A stretch of 64,000 nt of DNA from JAIEPW01 sp964471915 (lineage in GTDB: Bacteria > Acidobacteriota > Terriglobia > Bryobacterales > Bryobacteraceae): contig CAYYID010000018.1 in assembly GCA_964471915.1 (NCBI GenBank), positions 1 through 64,000 on the forward strand, read 5' to 3'. Positions 1 to 8,171 of this stretch are shown piece by piece. Below the pieces are notes generated by a model that saw only the letters and a list, made by a program, of their open reading frames with translations, was not told the origin of the DNA and made no database searches. The position numbers and the translations under genes were made by a program. Within the stretch, counting starts at the first letter, position 1; every line of letters starts with the position of its first letter.

Positions 1-853
<853 letters not shown>

Positions 854-909
854 GCTTTCTCCAATTCCCAGACTACTTTCTTAGAGACGTAGCCAGCGCG
901 CGGTTTGAT

Positions 910-2271
910 TCATCCGTCCGCGCTTTCCCGCTCTGTGATCCGTAATCCAGGTTCGCTTCCAGGCCCCGCCGCGAACTCTGCCGCGACTCCGAACTGCTTG
1001 ACCCAGACGATCTTATCCTCAATTGTAAGCATCGGCCACGAGGGCCGTTCCCATGATGGTATCCGCGCCCGGTGGAATAGAACCTTCAGCTTCATCTCGT
1101 CCGCGTGACCCACCGGCCGATAGCGATCCCCGGCGCGCCAGCCGCGCAGTGTCAGCCCGCGAGCCCAAGCGTCCGGTGCCCTCACTCTATCACACAACGC
1201 CGGTTCCGAACTTTCTACTTTAGATTCATCTACTTCCAGGCAGAGCCGGCGGCCCGGTTCGGGGCTGGGATACTCCCCCGGACCCGTGATCCGCAACTCC
1301 GCGGGCGCCCCGTCTTCCCCCGTGTGGAAGCGCAGCCACTCGAAGGACCGCTCCACCTTCACCCCGGGAAGTTCCGCCTCCCCTTCGCCTTCCGGCGAAC
1401 TCGCCAGCGCCATCACCTGCTCGACGTGCGGAAATTCCAACTGCCGGAGGTCGCCTTTCACCCGCTCGATCGCCCCGCGCACCACCCGCCGCGCCAGCGC
1501 CCGCGGCATGGAGAGCAACGCCCCCGCGTCCAGAATCAGCCCATAGGGCTGCTCGCTGGCCGCGAGTTCCAGCGCTCGCGCGACCTCGTGCGCCCAGTAG
1601 TCCTCTTCCTCCTGCGCCAGCGTAGCCAGGTGACCCAAGGCCTGGTCCACGCGCGGGTTCTCCTCCCGAAGGGCGGGCAGCAGTTCCAGCCGGATCCGGT
1701 TGCGGGAGAACCGCAGATCCTCGTTGCTGGTGTCCTCGCGCCAGGCGAGACCACGGCCCGCCAGCCAGGCGCGCACCTCCTGGCGTTCCAATTCGAGCAG
1801 CGGCCGCGCGAAAGCTCCGGCGAGCGGCCGCATGGCCGCGAGACCCGGCAGTCCGGTGCCGCGCAACAGCCGGAATAGTACCGTCTCCGCCTGGTCGGTA
1901 AGGGTGTGCCCGGTGGCGATGCGGTCCAGCCGGCCGGCGTCCACGAACTCCTGAAAGAAGCGGCGCCGCAGGTCGCGAGCGGCCTGCTCGAGGTTGCCGT
2001 TCGCGGGAACGGGCAGCGCCCGCACTTCGCAAGCCAGGTGCAGCGCCGAGGCGGCGGCGCGCACGAAGGCCTCATCGGCGTCGGATTCGGCGCCGCGCAG
2101 GCCGTGGTTGGCGTGCAGGACCATCAGCTTCCAGTTCCGTTCCGGCGCAAGCGCGGCCAGCGCCGCGAGCAGCGCCATCGAATCCGCGCCTCCGGAGACG
2201 GCGACGCCGATCCGTGCGCCCGCCGCGAACATCTCGTAGCGGGCGATGGTGTGCGCGATCCGCTCCAGCAT
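910..2271 (-). CDS. tilS: tRNA(Ile)-lysidine synthetase TilS
   Basis: TilS attaches lysine to C34 of tRNA-Ile(CAU), so that it reads AUA and is charged with isoleucine. The 453-residue protein has the N-type ATP-pyrophosphatase PP-loop SGGADS at residues 26-31 and a conserved NHGLRGAESD segment, followed by the central and C-terminal TilS domains (a GWRAGDRYRP segment near the end). Length is normal for the family. The ATG at 2271 has no Shine-Dalgarno but is preceded by a CATAAT hexamer ending 6 nt upstream, so it may be leaderless. ftsH follows in the same direction. Confidence 0.95.
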   Translation of the reverse strand: MLERIAHTIARYEMFAAGARIGVAVSGGADSMALLAALAALAPERNWKLMVLHANHGLRGAESDADEAFVRAAASALHLACEVRALPVPANGNLEQAARDLRRRFFQEFVDAGRLDRIATGHTLTDQAETVLFRLLRGTGLPGLAAMRPLAGAFARPLLELERQEVRAWLAGRGLAWREDTSNEDLRFSRNRIRLELLPALREENPRVDQALGHLATLAQEEEDYWAHEVARALELAASEQPYGLILDAGALLSMPRALARRVVRGAIERVKGDLRQLEFPHVEQVMALASSPEGEGEAELPGVKVERSFEWLRFHTGEDGAPAELRITGPGEYPSPEPGRRLCLEVDESKVESSEPALCDRVRAPDAWARGLTLRGWRAGDRYRPVGHADEMKLKVLFHRARIPSWERPSWPMLTIEDKIVWVKQFGVAAEFAAGPGSEPGLRITERESADG

Positions 2272-2277
2272 GGCCCC

Positions 2278-2283
2278 ATTATG
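2278..2283 (-). promoter_or_regulatory. Candidate -10 box for tilS
   Basis: CATAAT on the minus strand lies 6 nt before the tilS ATG, in the 30-bp gap after the HicB-HicA gene. Its position predicts transcription starting at or next to the start codon. No clear -35 box was identified. Confidence 0.45.
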
Positions 2284-2301
2284 TCGGAACCAGAAGGTCG
2301 T

Positions 2302-2712
2302 TCAGGAGGAGACCAGCCCGGAAATCAAGCCCGAGATCTTCGGGTGCAGCGGGCCCTCGCCGTAAGGCAACACCAAACGCACCGATTCCTTAATGCAGAG
2401 CTGGTGACCGCCGAGGATGTGGGTGCGGGCGAAGCCGGCGTCGCGGAGCGCTGCCTCCGCCTCCCCGATGGTCCAATCCGGACCCGCGGCATAAGAGGGG
2501 TCAGGTTCCGGGAGCGCCTCGTCACCGAGAAGCTCCTCGCGGTCCACCCCCGCGAGGTAAAGCTCGATGGCTTCGCTGATACTTTCGATGGTTTCGTTCA
2601 GGGAGTTGCCTTGGGACCAGCACCCGGGCAGGTCCGGGGACCAGGCGAAAAGCGGGCCGGCGCCGCCGTTCTCGCTGTCGTTTTCGATCCGGACGCGCGG
2701 GTCGCGAGGCAT
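2302..2712 (-). CDS. HicB-HicA fusion protein (toxin-antitoxin domains in one polypeptide)
   Basis: The 136-residue ORF joins two domains normally encoded separately. Residues 1-65 match the HicB partial RNase H-like antitoxin fold (PDLPGCWSQG, then SISEAIELYLAG). Residues 80-136 resemble the HicA mRNA-interferase fold: TIGEAEAALRDAGF, then GGHQ with the expected catalytic histidine at H103, then VLPYGEG and a terminal helix where HicA has its VPFHxGxLxKGTxxxIL segment. The order is antitoxin then toxin, the reverse of the usual hicA-hicB gene order, and no DNA-binding domain is apparent. No separate hicA or hicB lies next to it. It sits between tilS and the LytTR regulator on the same strand. 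HicB assignment is firm; HicA assignment is by eye, and the second family histidine is replaced (PYG instead of PFH). Confidence 0.75.
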   Translation of the reverse strand: MPRDPRVRIENDSENGGAGPLFAWSPDLPGCWSQGNSLNETIESISEAIELYLAGVDREELLGDEALPEPDPSYAAGPDWTIGEAEAALRDAGFARTHILGGHQLCIKESVRLVLPYGEGPLHPKISGLISGLVSS

Positions 2713-2734
2713 TGGAGGCCAGGATAGCGCAGCT

Positions 2735-3448
2735 TCACCAGCGAGTCTGCTCGCGGATCGCGCCGCCGAGCCGCTTGCTGACGACGGCTTCGTAGCCGTT
2801 CGACATCCGGAGCAGCCAGCGCTTGCTCGACAGCGGCGAGATACGCCGGATGTGCCCGGTATTGATGATGGTCTTGCGGTGGATCCGGCGGAACTGGCCG
2901 GGCGGTAGTTTCTCCTCCAGCGCCTTCAGCGTGTAATCGCAGAGAAACTTCTGCTGGGCGGTGATGACGTGGACGATCTCACCGTCGGCTTCGAAGGCGA
3001 TGATGTCGTCAGGATCGAGCAGATAGAGGTCGGGGCCGCGGCGGCCGACGATTTTCTTAGGCAGCACGCCGGGGTCCGGTGGAGGCGGGGCGGCGGCGAG
3101 GCGGAGCCGGGCCTTCTCCAACGCCTGTTCCAGGCGTTCCCGGCGTATGGGCTTCAGCAGGTAGTCGAGCGCGCCCACCTCAAAGGCTTCAAGCGCGTGC
3201 TCCTGGTAGGCGGTGACGAAGATCACCAGCGGGGAGCGGAGGCCGAGCGATGTCACAACGTCGATGCCGTTGCGGCCCGGCATTTCGTAATCGAGCAGGA
3301 CTACGTCGGGCCGCAAAGACAGGACCTTTTCGACGGCCTCTTCGCCGTTCGCGGCCTCGCCCACGACTTCCACACCGGGCTGGAATTCGAGTTCGCCGCG
3401 CAGGACCTCGCGGGCCACAGGTTCGTCATCGGCAATCAGAATTTTCAT
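2735..3448 (-). CDS. LytTR-family response regulator
   Basis: This 237-residue LytR/AlgR-type DNA-binding response regulator is the likely output of the kinase encoded just upstream. The receiver domain (1-120) has the acidic pair D7/D8, phosphoacceptor D53 in LLDYEMPG, T79 and K99 in LLKPI. After a proline-rich linker (about 118-128), residues 132-237 form a LytTR domain, including FEADGEIVHV and FRRIHRKTIIN segments. Its ATG overlaps the kinase stop by 4 bp (ATGA), so the two are translationally coupled. The target promoter cannot be told from the sequence; the nearby secreted-protein and receptor genes are only a guess. Confidence 0.93.
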   Translation of the reverse strand: MKILIADDEPVAREVLRGELEFQPGVEVVGEAANGEEAVEKVLSLRPDVVLLDYEMPGRNGIDVVTSLGLRSPLVIFVTAYQEHALEAFEVGALDYLLKPIRRERLEQALEKARLRLAAAPPPPDPGVLPKKIVGRRGPDLYLLDPDDIIAFEADGEIVHVITAQQKFLCDYTLKALEEKLPPGQFRRIHRKTIINTGHIRRISPLSSKRWLLRMSNGYEAVVSKRLGGAIREQTRW

Positions 3449-5238
3449 CGAAGCACCCCCAGCGGGGCCGCGGGGATGCGGAACGAGACCGTGGAGCCGG
3501 CATCGCTCGACACCACACGCAACGCCGCGCTTTCACCGTAACAAAGCCGGAGCCTCCGGGTCACGTTATCGAGACCGACGCCGGCGCCCTCGGAAGCCGC
3601 GGCGCGGGCGAAACCGGCGCCGGTGTCGGCGACTTCGATGGCGAGGCCGCCCTGGTCCTCGCTGATCGAGACGCAGACGGAACCGCCCTCGGGCCGGCGG
3701 GCGATGCCGTGCTTGATGGCGTTCTCCACCAGGGGCTGGATGGAGAGCGCGGGAATGGGATGCTCGAGCAGCGGCTCCGGGACGGCGAGTTCCACGCGCA
3801 GCCGCTCGCCCAAGCGGAGCTGTTCGATCTCCAGGTAGGCGCGGATGATGCGCAGTTCCTCGCCGAGCGGCAGGTAAGTCTCGCCGGTGCGCAGGAAGTA
3901 ACGGAAGATGTCGGCAAGGTTGAGAACGGTGGCGCGGGCTCCGCGAGCCTCGCGCGGAATGATGCCGTACAGGGTATTGAGCGCGTTGAACAGGAAGTGG
4001 GGATGGATCTGGCTCTGCAGGGCGCGGAGTTCGGCCTCCGAGACCAGCCGGCGGAGTTCGGCTTCGCGGAAGCGGTCGAGCTCGGCGCGGACGGCGGCGG
4101 CGGCGCGGGCCAGGACTTCGAGGTCCTCGCTGAGGTAGCGGCGCCCGCCGCGGCGGCGGCCGAGGAACAGGAACCGGTGGTCGAAGGGGACCAGAACCTC
4201 GACGCCCGCGCGGGCCAGAACCTCGGGAGCGCGGTCGAGTTCACCGCGCAGCACCGGCTGGCGGAGGCCGAGCGTGGCCACGGATTCCGCGAGACCGGGC
4301 GCGTCCAAAACGGGGGCCTCGAAGAACGCAGCAATGCGCGCCGTGGCGGCCTGCAGGTAGGCGGTGGGGGAGACCGCGCTGCTCTCGGCCTCGAGGCCCG
4401 CGAGCAGAGCCGCGGCGTCCGGCCGCCGGAAGACCAGCCGGGTCAGCAGCCGCTGCAACGCGGAGCGGGCCAAAGCGAAGAGAATCAGCGCGAGACACGC
4501 AGCAAGCAGGAGCAGGGCCTGACGAAACGGGTCGGGGGGGAGGCCGTAGCGCTGGAAAAGGAAGTACCCGCCGACAGCGGCGAGAGCCGCAAAGGCGATG
4601 TTCGCCAGGAACCGCACGAAAGCGTCCAGCAGGAGAAACCGGTGGTCCTGCAGCAGGACCATGAGGGCCAGGGGAATGCCGGCGTGGTGGAAAGCAAGTT
4701 CCCGGGCCCACAGGGGTTCGCCATGACCTTCACCGAGATGGACGAAGGAGAGGGCGAACAGGAACAGGGCCATGGCGCTGGCGACGCGGCCGGAGGCGCC
4801 GCGCTCGCCGCGCGCGGCCAGCAGCCGGACGGCGGAGATCCCGGCGAGGAGGCCGAAGCCGCCCGTGATGAGATCGAGCCCCCAGCGGTGGAGCCCTTCG
4901 CGGACGGGGAATAGTTCGGCGACGTGCAGCGCGGTGGCGAGAAGGCTCAGCAGGTAGCCGAGGCGTACGGTGTCGCGGAAGCGCTCGCGAAGGGCAAGGT
5001 CGAGGAGCACGGCGGGCAACAGGCTGACCGCGGTGAATCCGGCCGTGGGGACCAGCGGGCTGGCGGTTCCGGCCAGGACCAGCAAAGAGGCGACGTTCCA
5101 CAGCAGGGCCAGTCCGGCGGCGAGGGCGCTTTTCGGGCTGAGGCGGGTGCGGTCCCGCACCAGCAGAACCAGAAATATTCCGAAGATGAGCGCGCCGGCG
5201 GCATGGCCCAGCGTGTTCACAAACAAGGATTCACGCAC
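3445..5238 (-). CDS. LytS/YehU-type sensor histidine kinase
   Basis: The 597-residue membrane kinase partners the downstream LytTR regulator. The first half contains roughly eight or nine hydrophobic segments (for example around residues 9-27, 38-58, 63-85 and 235-262), then a probable GAF-like region. Next comes the His_kinase (PF06580) motif QIHPHFLFNALNTL near residue 410, carrying the phosphoacceptor histidine, and a C-terminal HATPase_c domain with a VENAIKHG N-box and DTGAGF G-box. Start is a GTG at 5238; the next gene is divergent at 5351. The input signal is unknown. Confidence 0.93.
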   Translation of the reverse strand: MRESLFVNTLGHAAGALIFGIFLVLLVRDRTRLSPKSALAAGLALLWNVASLLVLAGTASPLVPTAGFTAVSLLPAVLLDLALRERFRDTVRLGYLLSLLATALHVAELFPVREGLHRWGLDLITGGFGLLAGISAVRLLAARGERGASGRVASAMALFLFALSFVHLGEGHGEPLWARELAFHHAGIPLALMVLLQDHRFLLLDAFVRFLANIAFAALAAVGGYFLFQRYGLPPDPFRQALLLLAACLALILFALARSALQRLLTRLVFRRPDAAALLAGLEAESSAVSPTAYLQAATARIAAFFEAPVLDAPGLAESVATLGLRQPVLRGELDRAPEVLARAGVEVLVPFDHRFLFLGRRRGGRRYLSEDLEVLARAAAAVRAELDRFREAELRRLVSEAELRALQSQIHPHFLFNALNTLYGIIPREARGARATVLNLADIFRYFLRTGETYLPLGEELRIIRAYLEIEQLRLGERLRVELAVPEPLLEHPIPALSIQPLVENAIKHGIARRPEGGSVCVSISEDQGGLAIEVADTGAGFARAAASEGAGVGLDNVTRRLRLCYGESAALRVVSSDAGSTVSFRIPAAPLGVLR

Positions 5239-5350
5239 TTCGTACCTATTCTAAGTCCGCCCGGCCGGTGAGCTTTTGTTACCCTGAGGGCGTCGTTAAC
5301 GAAAGACCGTTCCGGTGCGTCCAATGGAAGTCATACCTTCGGAGGTATCT

Positions 5351-7936
5351 GTGAGCATTGCAGGACTAAGGACGAGGCGCGCGGCGCTGTTCCTGTTGGG
5401 ACTGGCCTGGTTCACGCCGGGAGATCTGGCGGCGCAAGGCCGCCGGGTGCGCCATGGCCTGGAGGCTGAGACACCGGGAAAACCCGGGCTGAGCCGCCGG
5501 GAGCGCCTGGAAGAGAAGGTCGCCTGGCACCAGGCGAACGTGGCCCGGCTGGACAAGCTGGGGATCCGGCGGGCGTCGCGCGCGGCCACACTGACGGAGA
5601 CCGGCGATATTGCGGTGATCCAGGGGGACCGGAGCATTATCACCCCGGTGACGCCGTTCGACACGGTGGGACGCAGCCTGGAGTTCACCCCGTCAGGGAC
5701 GGGCTACACGGTGCGCAACGTGGCTCCGGCGTTCGATAACACGCTGGGAACGAAACTGGACTTCGTGGCGGCGCCCGCAGTGAATCCGAATCCCTTGGCC
5801 GACCCGGGCGACGACGGGTACCGGCTGGAGGATATCGGTTTCAGCTTTACCTTTTTCGGACGGGCCTATACGAACGTCGCCATTTCGACCAACGGATTCC
5901 TGACCTTCAATCCCGGGAACATCTCACAGACGGACTTCGACCGCGAAGCGTCGCGGGCCCTCAGCACGCTGAGCCGCTTCCAGGCGGCGGTGCCCCGCAT
6001 CGCGCCCTACTGGCATGACCTCGACGCGCGCGCGCGGTTCACCACGGGAGCCGCCGGCATCTACTTGCGCAAGGAGGCGGACCGGGTGCAGATCACCTAC
6101 AACAACATCCGGGATTTCGCCAACAGTTCCGCCGACAACGGCGTCCACCGGTTCCAGGTCAGCCTGTTCCGCGATGGCCGGATCGTGATGAGTCACGACC
6201 GGATCGAGCTGACGAGTACCGCGCTCACCGGCGTGACGCCGGGCGGGGCGACCTCGATCTCGCTGGTCGACTACACGAATCCGCCCACCGGCGCCCTGAA
6301 CGGGCCGGTGGCCGAGTATTATTCGACGCAGACCCTGGTGGACGATATCGAGGCGATCTATACGTTTTACACGGCGCGCCCCGGGCGGGATCAATTCGAC
6401 TTTGTGTATTTCCTCCAGGACTTCAATTCCGACCTGGGCGATGCCTTTGCCTTCTATTTGCCGATCCGGCAGGACGCGCGCGGCATCGGCGAGGACGTCT
6501 TCGATCAGGATCCGGGCGGCTTGTTCTTCGGGGCAACGAAGATCCAGGGCTACCTGAACATGGCGAATGTCGCGACGAATCCCGCGGATCCGTTCGCCTA
6601 TCCACCGAATCCGGCACAGCGATTTTTTGGAGCGAACAGCGCCCTTTCGATCTTCGGCCAGGAGCAGGGCCATCGCTGGCTGACCTACGTGCGCAGCACG
6701 GAGCTGAACTCGACGCAGTTGCTGGGGCGGGACGACGCGCACTGGAGCTTCTACATGAACGTCGAGTCGACGTTGAGCCATCCGGCGGCGCGGCGGTCCT
6801 CGTCGATGGAAGGCAGCGTGTACCGGGACAATGGCGACGGGTCCTTCACGACGGTGAATCTTATCGACGGGTACACGCGGTTCGACCACTACCTGATGGG
6901 CCTGCGGCCGCCAGGCGAAGTGCCGGATAGTTTCGTGATCACCGGAGCGCAGGGCGGCGGCGTGACGCGTTCTTCCGGACCCCGGCCCAACGCCACGGTA
7001 CGGGGCACCCGGCGGACGGTGAGCGTCAACGAGATCATCCAGGCGAACGGCGCGCGCGTCCCGGACAGCACGGCGGCACAGAAGAACTTCCGGACCGCCT
7101 GGATCCTGCTGGTGGAGGAGGGCAAGGAGCCGGATCCGGCGCTGCTGGATAAGATCCAGCTCTACCGGTTGGCCTGGGAAAGCTACTTCGGACAATCGAC
7201 GGATTTTCTGGCGACGCTGCAGACCGGCCTGACGGAAGCAACGACGCCGCGGGCGATCGCGACGGTGGGCGCGGCGAGCTACGCGCCGGCGATCGCGCCG
7301 AGCTCGATTGCGACGATCTTCGGCCGCGGACTGACCACCGGCCAAACGGCGCAGACGCCCTCGACGACGCTGCCGACGACGCTGGCGGGAACGGAGGTGC
7401 GCGTGAACGGCGTGCCGGCGGGGCTGTTCCTGGCGTCGCCGAACCAGATCAACTTCCAGGTGCCGCGCGCAACGAACGCCGCCACCAACGGCGTGCAATC
7501 CGACACCGCGCTGGTGGAGGTGTTCAGCAATGGAGCGCGGATCCGTGCGGGCGTGTTCCAGGTGGCGCCAGCCGTGCCGTCGTTCTTCACGGCGGACGGC
7601 AGCGGGACAGGTCCGGCGGCGGCGCTGGACGCGATCACGAACCAGCCGGCTCCATTCAACGCGCGGCGCGCCGACGGCGGTCCGAACATCATTGCGCTGT
7701 ACGGCACCGGGATCGGCAATGACGGCACGGATGTCACGGCGAACCTGGCGGCGTCGTTCGAGGCCCGGCTGGATGGCGAGGTGGTGCCGCTGCAGTACGT
7801 GGGTCCGGCGCCGGGGTTCCCGGGACTGAATCAAGTCAACGTGATTCTGCCGGCGAACGTGGCGTCGGGGAACCGCAACCTGATCGTGTCGCGGAACGGG
7901 ATCCAGACGAACCAGGTGGTGCTGCGAATTCGTTAG
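5351..7936 (+). CDS. Secreted protein with C-terminal TIGR03437 (Solibacter) domain
   Basis: The GTG at 5351 is chosen over the upstream ATGs because GGAGG sits 5 nt before it (5341-5345) and translation then opens with a clean signal peptide (RTRRAALFLLGLAWFTPGDL) cleaved near AQG. The mature 861-residue precursor has a beta-rich N-terminal part (GFSFTFFGRAYTNVAISTNG, recalling nidogen/PA14-like exported domains), a middle region of unclear type, and from about residue 640 a TIGR03437-type domain: SYAPAIAPSSIATIFGRGL, then NQINFQVP, then a second module with NVILPANVASG. This domain is typical of exported proteins in Solibacter relatives. No catalytic motif is recognised; the function is unknown. 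A strong terminator follows. Confidence 0.85.
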   Translation: MSIAGLRTRRAALFLLGLAWFTPGDLAAQGRRVRHGLEAETPGKPGLSRRERLEEKVAWHQANVARLDKLGIRRASRAATLTETGDIAVIQGDRSIITPVTPFDTVGRSLEFTPSGTGYTVRNVAPAFDNTLGTKLDFVAAPAVNPNPLADPGDDGYRLEDIGFSFTFFGRAYTNVAISTNGFLTFNPGNISQTDFDREASRALSTLSRFQAAVPRIAPYWHDLDARARFTTGAAGIYLRKEADRVQITYNNIRDFANSSADNGVHRFQVSLFRDGRIVMSHDRIELTSTALTGVTPGGATSISLVDYTNPPTGALNGPVAEYYSTQTLVDDIEAIYTFYTARPGRDQFDFVYFLQDFNSDLGDAFAFYLPIRQDARGIGEDVFDQDPGGLFFGATKIQGYLNMANVATNPADPFAYPPNPAQRFFGANSALSIFGQEQGHRWLTYVRSTELNSTQLLGRDDAHWSFYMNVESTLSHPAARRSSSMEGSVYRDNGDGSFTTVNLIDGYTRFDHYLMGLRPPGEVPDSFVITGAQGGGVTRSSGPRPNATVRGTRRTVSVNEIIQANGARVPDSTAAQKNFRTAWILLVEEGKEPDPALLDKIQLYRLAWESYFGQSTDFLATLQTGLTEATTPRAIATVGAASYAPAIAPSSIATIFGRGLTTGQTAQTPSTTLPTTLAGTEVRVNGVPAGLFLASPNQINFQVPRATNAATNGVQSDTALVEVFSNGARIRAGVFQVAPAVPSFFTADGSGTGPAAALDAITNQPAPFNARRADGGPNIIALYGTGIGNDGTDVTANLAASFEARLDGEVVPLQYVGPAPGFPGLNQVNVILPANVASGNRNLIVSRNGIQTNQVVLRIR

Positions 7937-7961
7937 CCAGCCAAGGCTTACGCAATTTTAC

Positions 7962-7996
7962 AAGCCGTCCCGCGCGAGTGGGGCGGCTTGTTTTTT
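7962..7996 (+). terminator. Rho-independent terminator
   Basis: A 10-bp stem AAGCCGTCCC / GGGGCGGCTT (one G-T wobble) with an 8-nt loop is followed by six T residues, 26 bp after the stop of the TIGR03437 protein. Confidence 0.9.
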
Positions 7997-8049
7997 CGGC
8001 TTTGACGCTGGAATCTTACTGAACGCCGTCCATATCAGCCGAGCCGCAA

Positions 8050-8078
8050 TTGACACCGCCGTGGGCGTGTGAAATGCT
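8050..8078 (+). promoter_or_regulatory. Possible promoter of the first TonB receptor
   Basis: A perfect -35 TTGACA (8050-8055) is followed after 17 nt by AATGCT (8073-8078), a poor -10. This would give a leader of roughly 90 nt before the ATG at 8172. Confidence 0.35.
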
Positions 8079-8092
8079 CCCCGCAAGCCTAA

Positions 8093-8136
8093 GGGGCCGC
8101 TCAGAAGGCCCCCGAACCGGCAGGCAGCACCTGCCG
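8093..8136 (+). other. Tandem hairpins in the receptor leader
   Basis: There are two inverted repeats in a row: GGGGCC / GGCCCC (8093-8098 with 8107-8112) and CGGCAGG / CCTGCCG (8118-8124 with 8130-8136, 5-nt loop). They lie between the candidate promoter and the Shine-Dalgarno of the receptor at 8172. Neither is followed by a T-run, so they are not simple terminators. Confidence 0.5.
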
Positions 8137-8171
8137 AGCACGAACACGGGCACTGTCTTTGGGGAGGTGGC

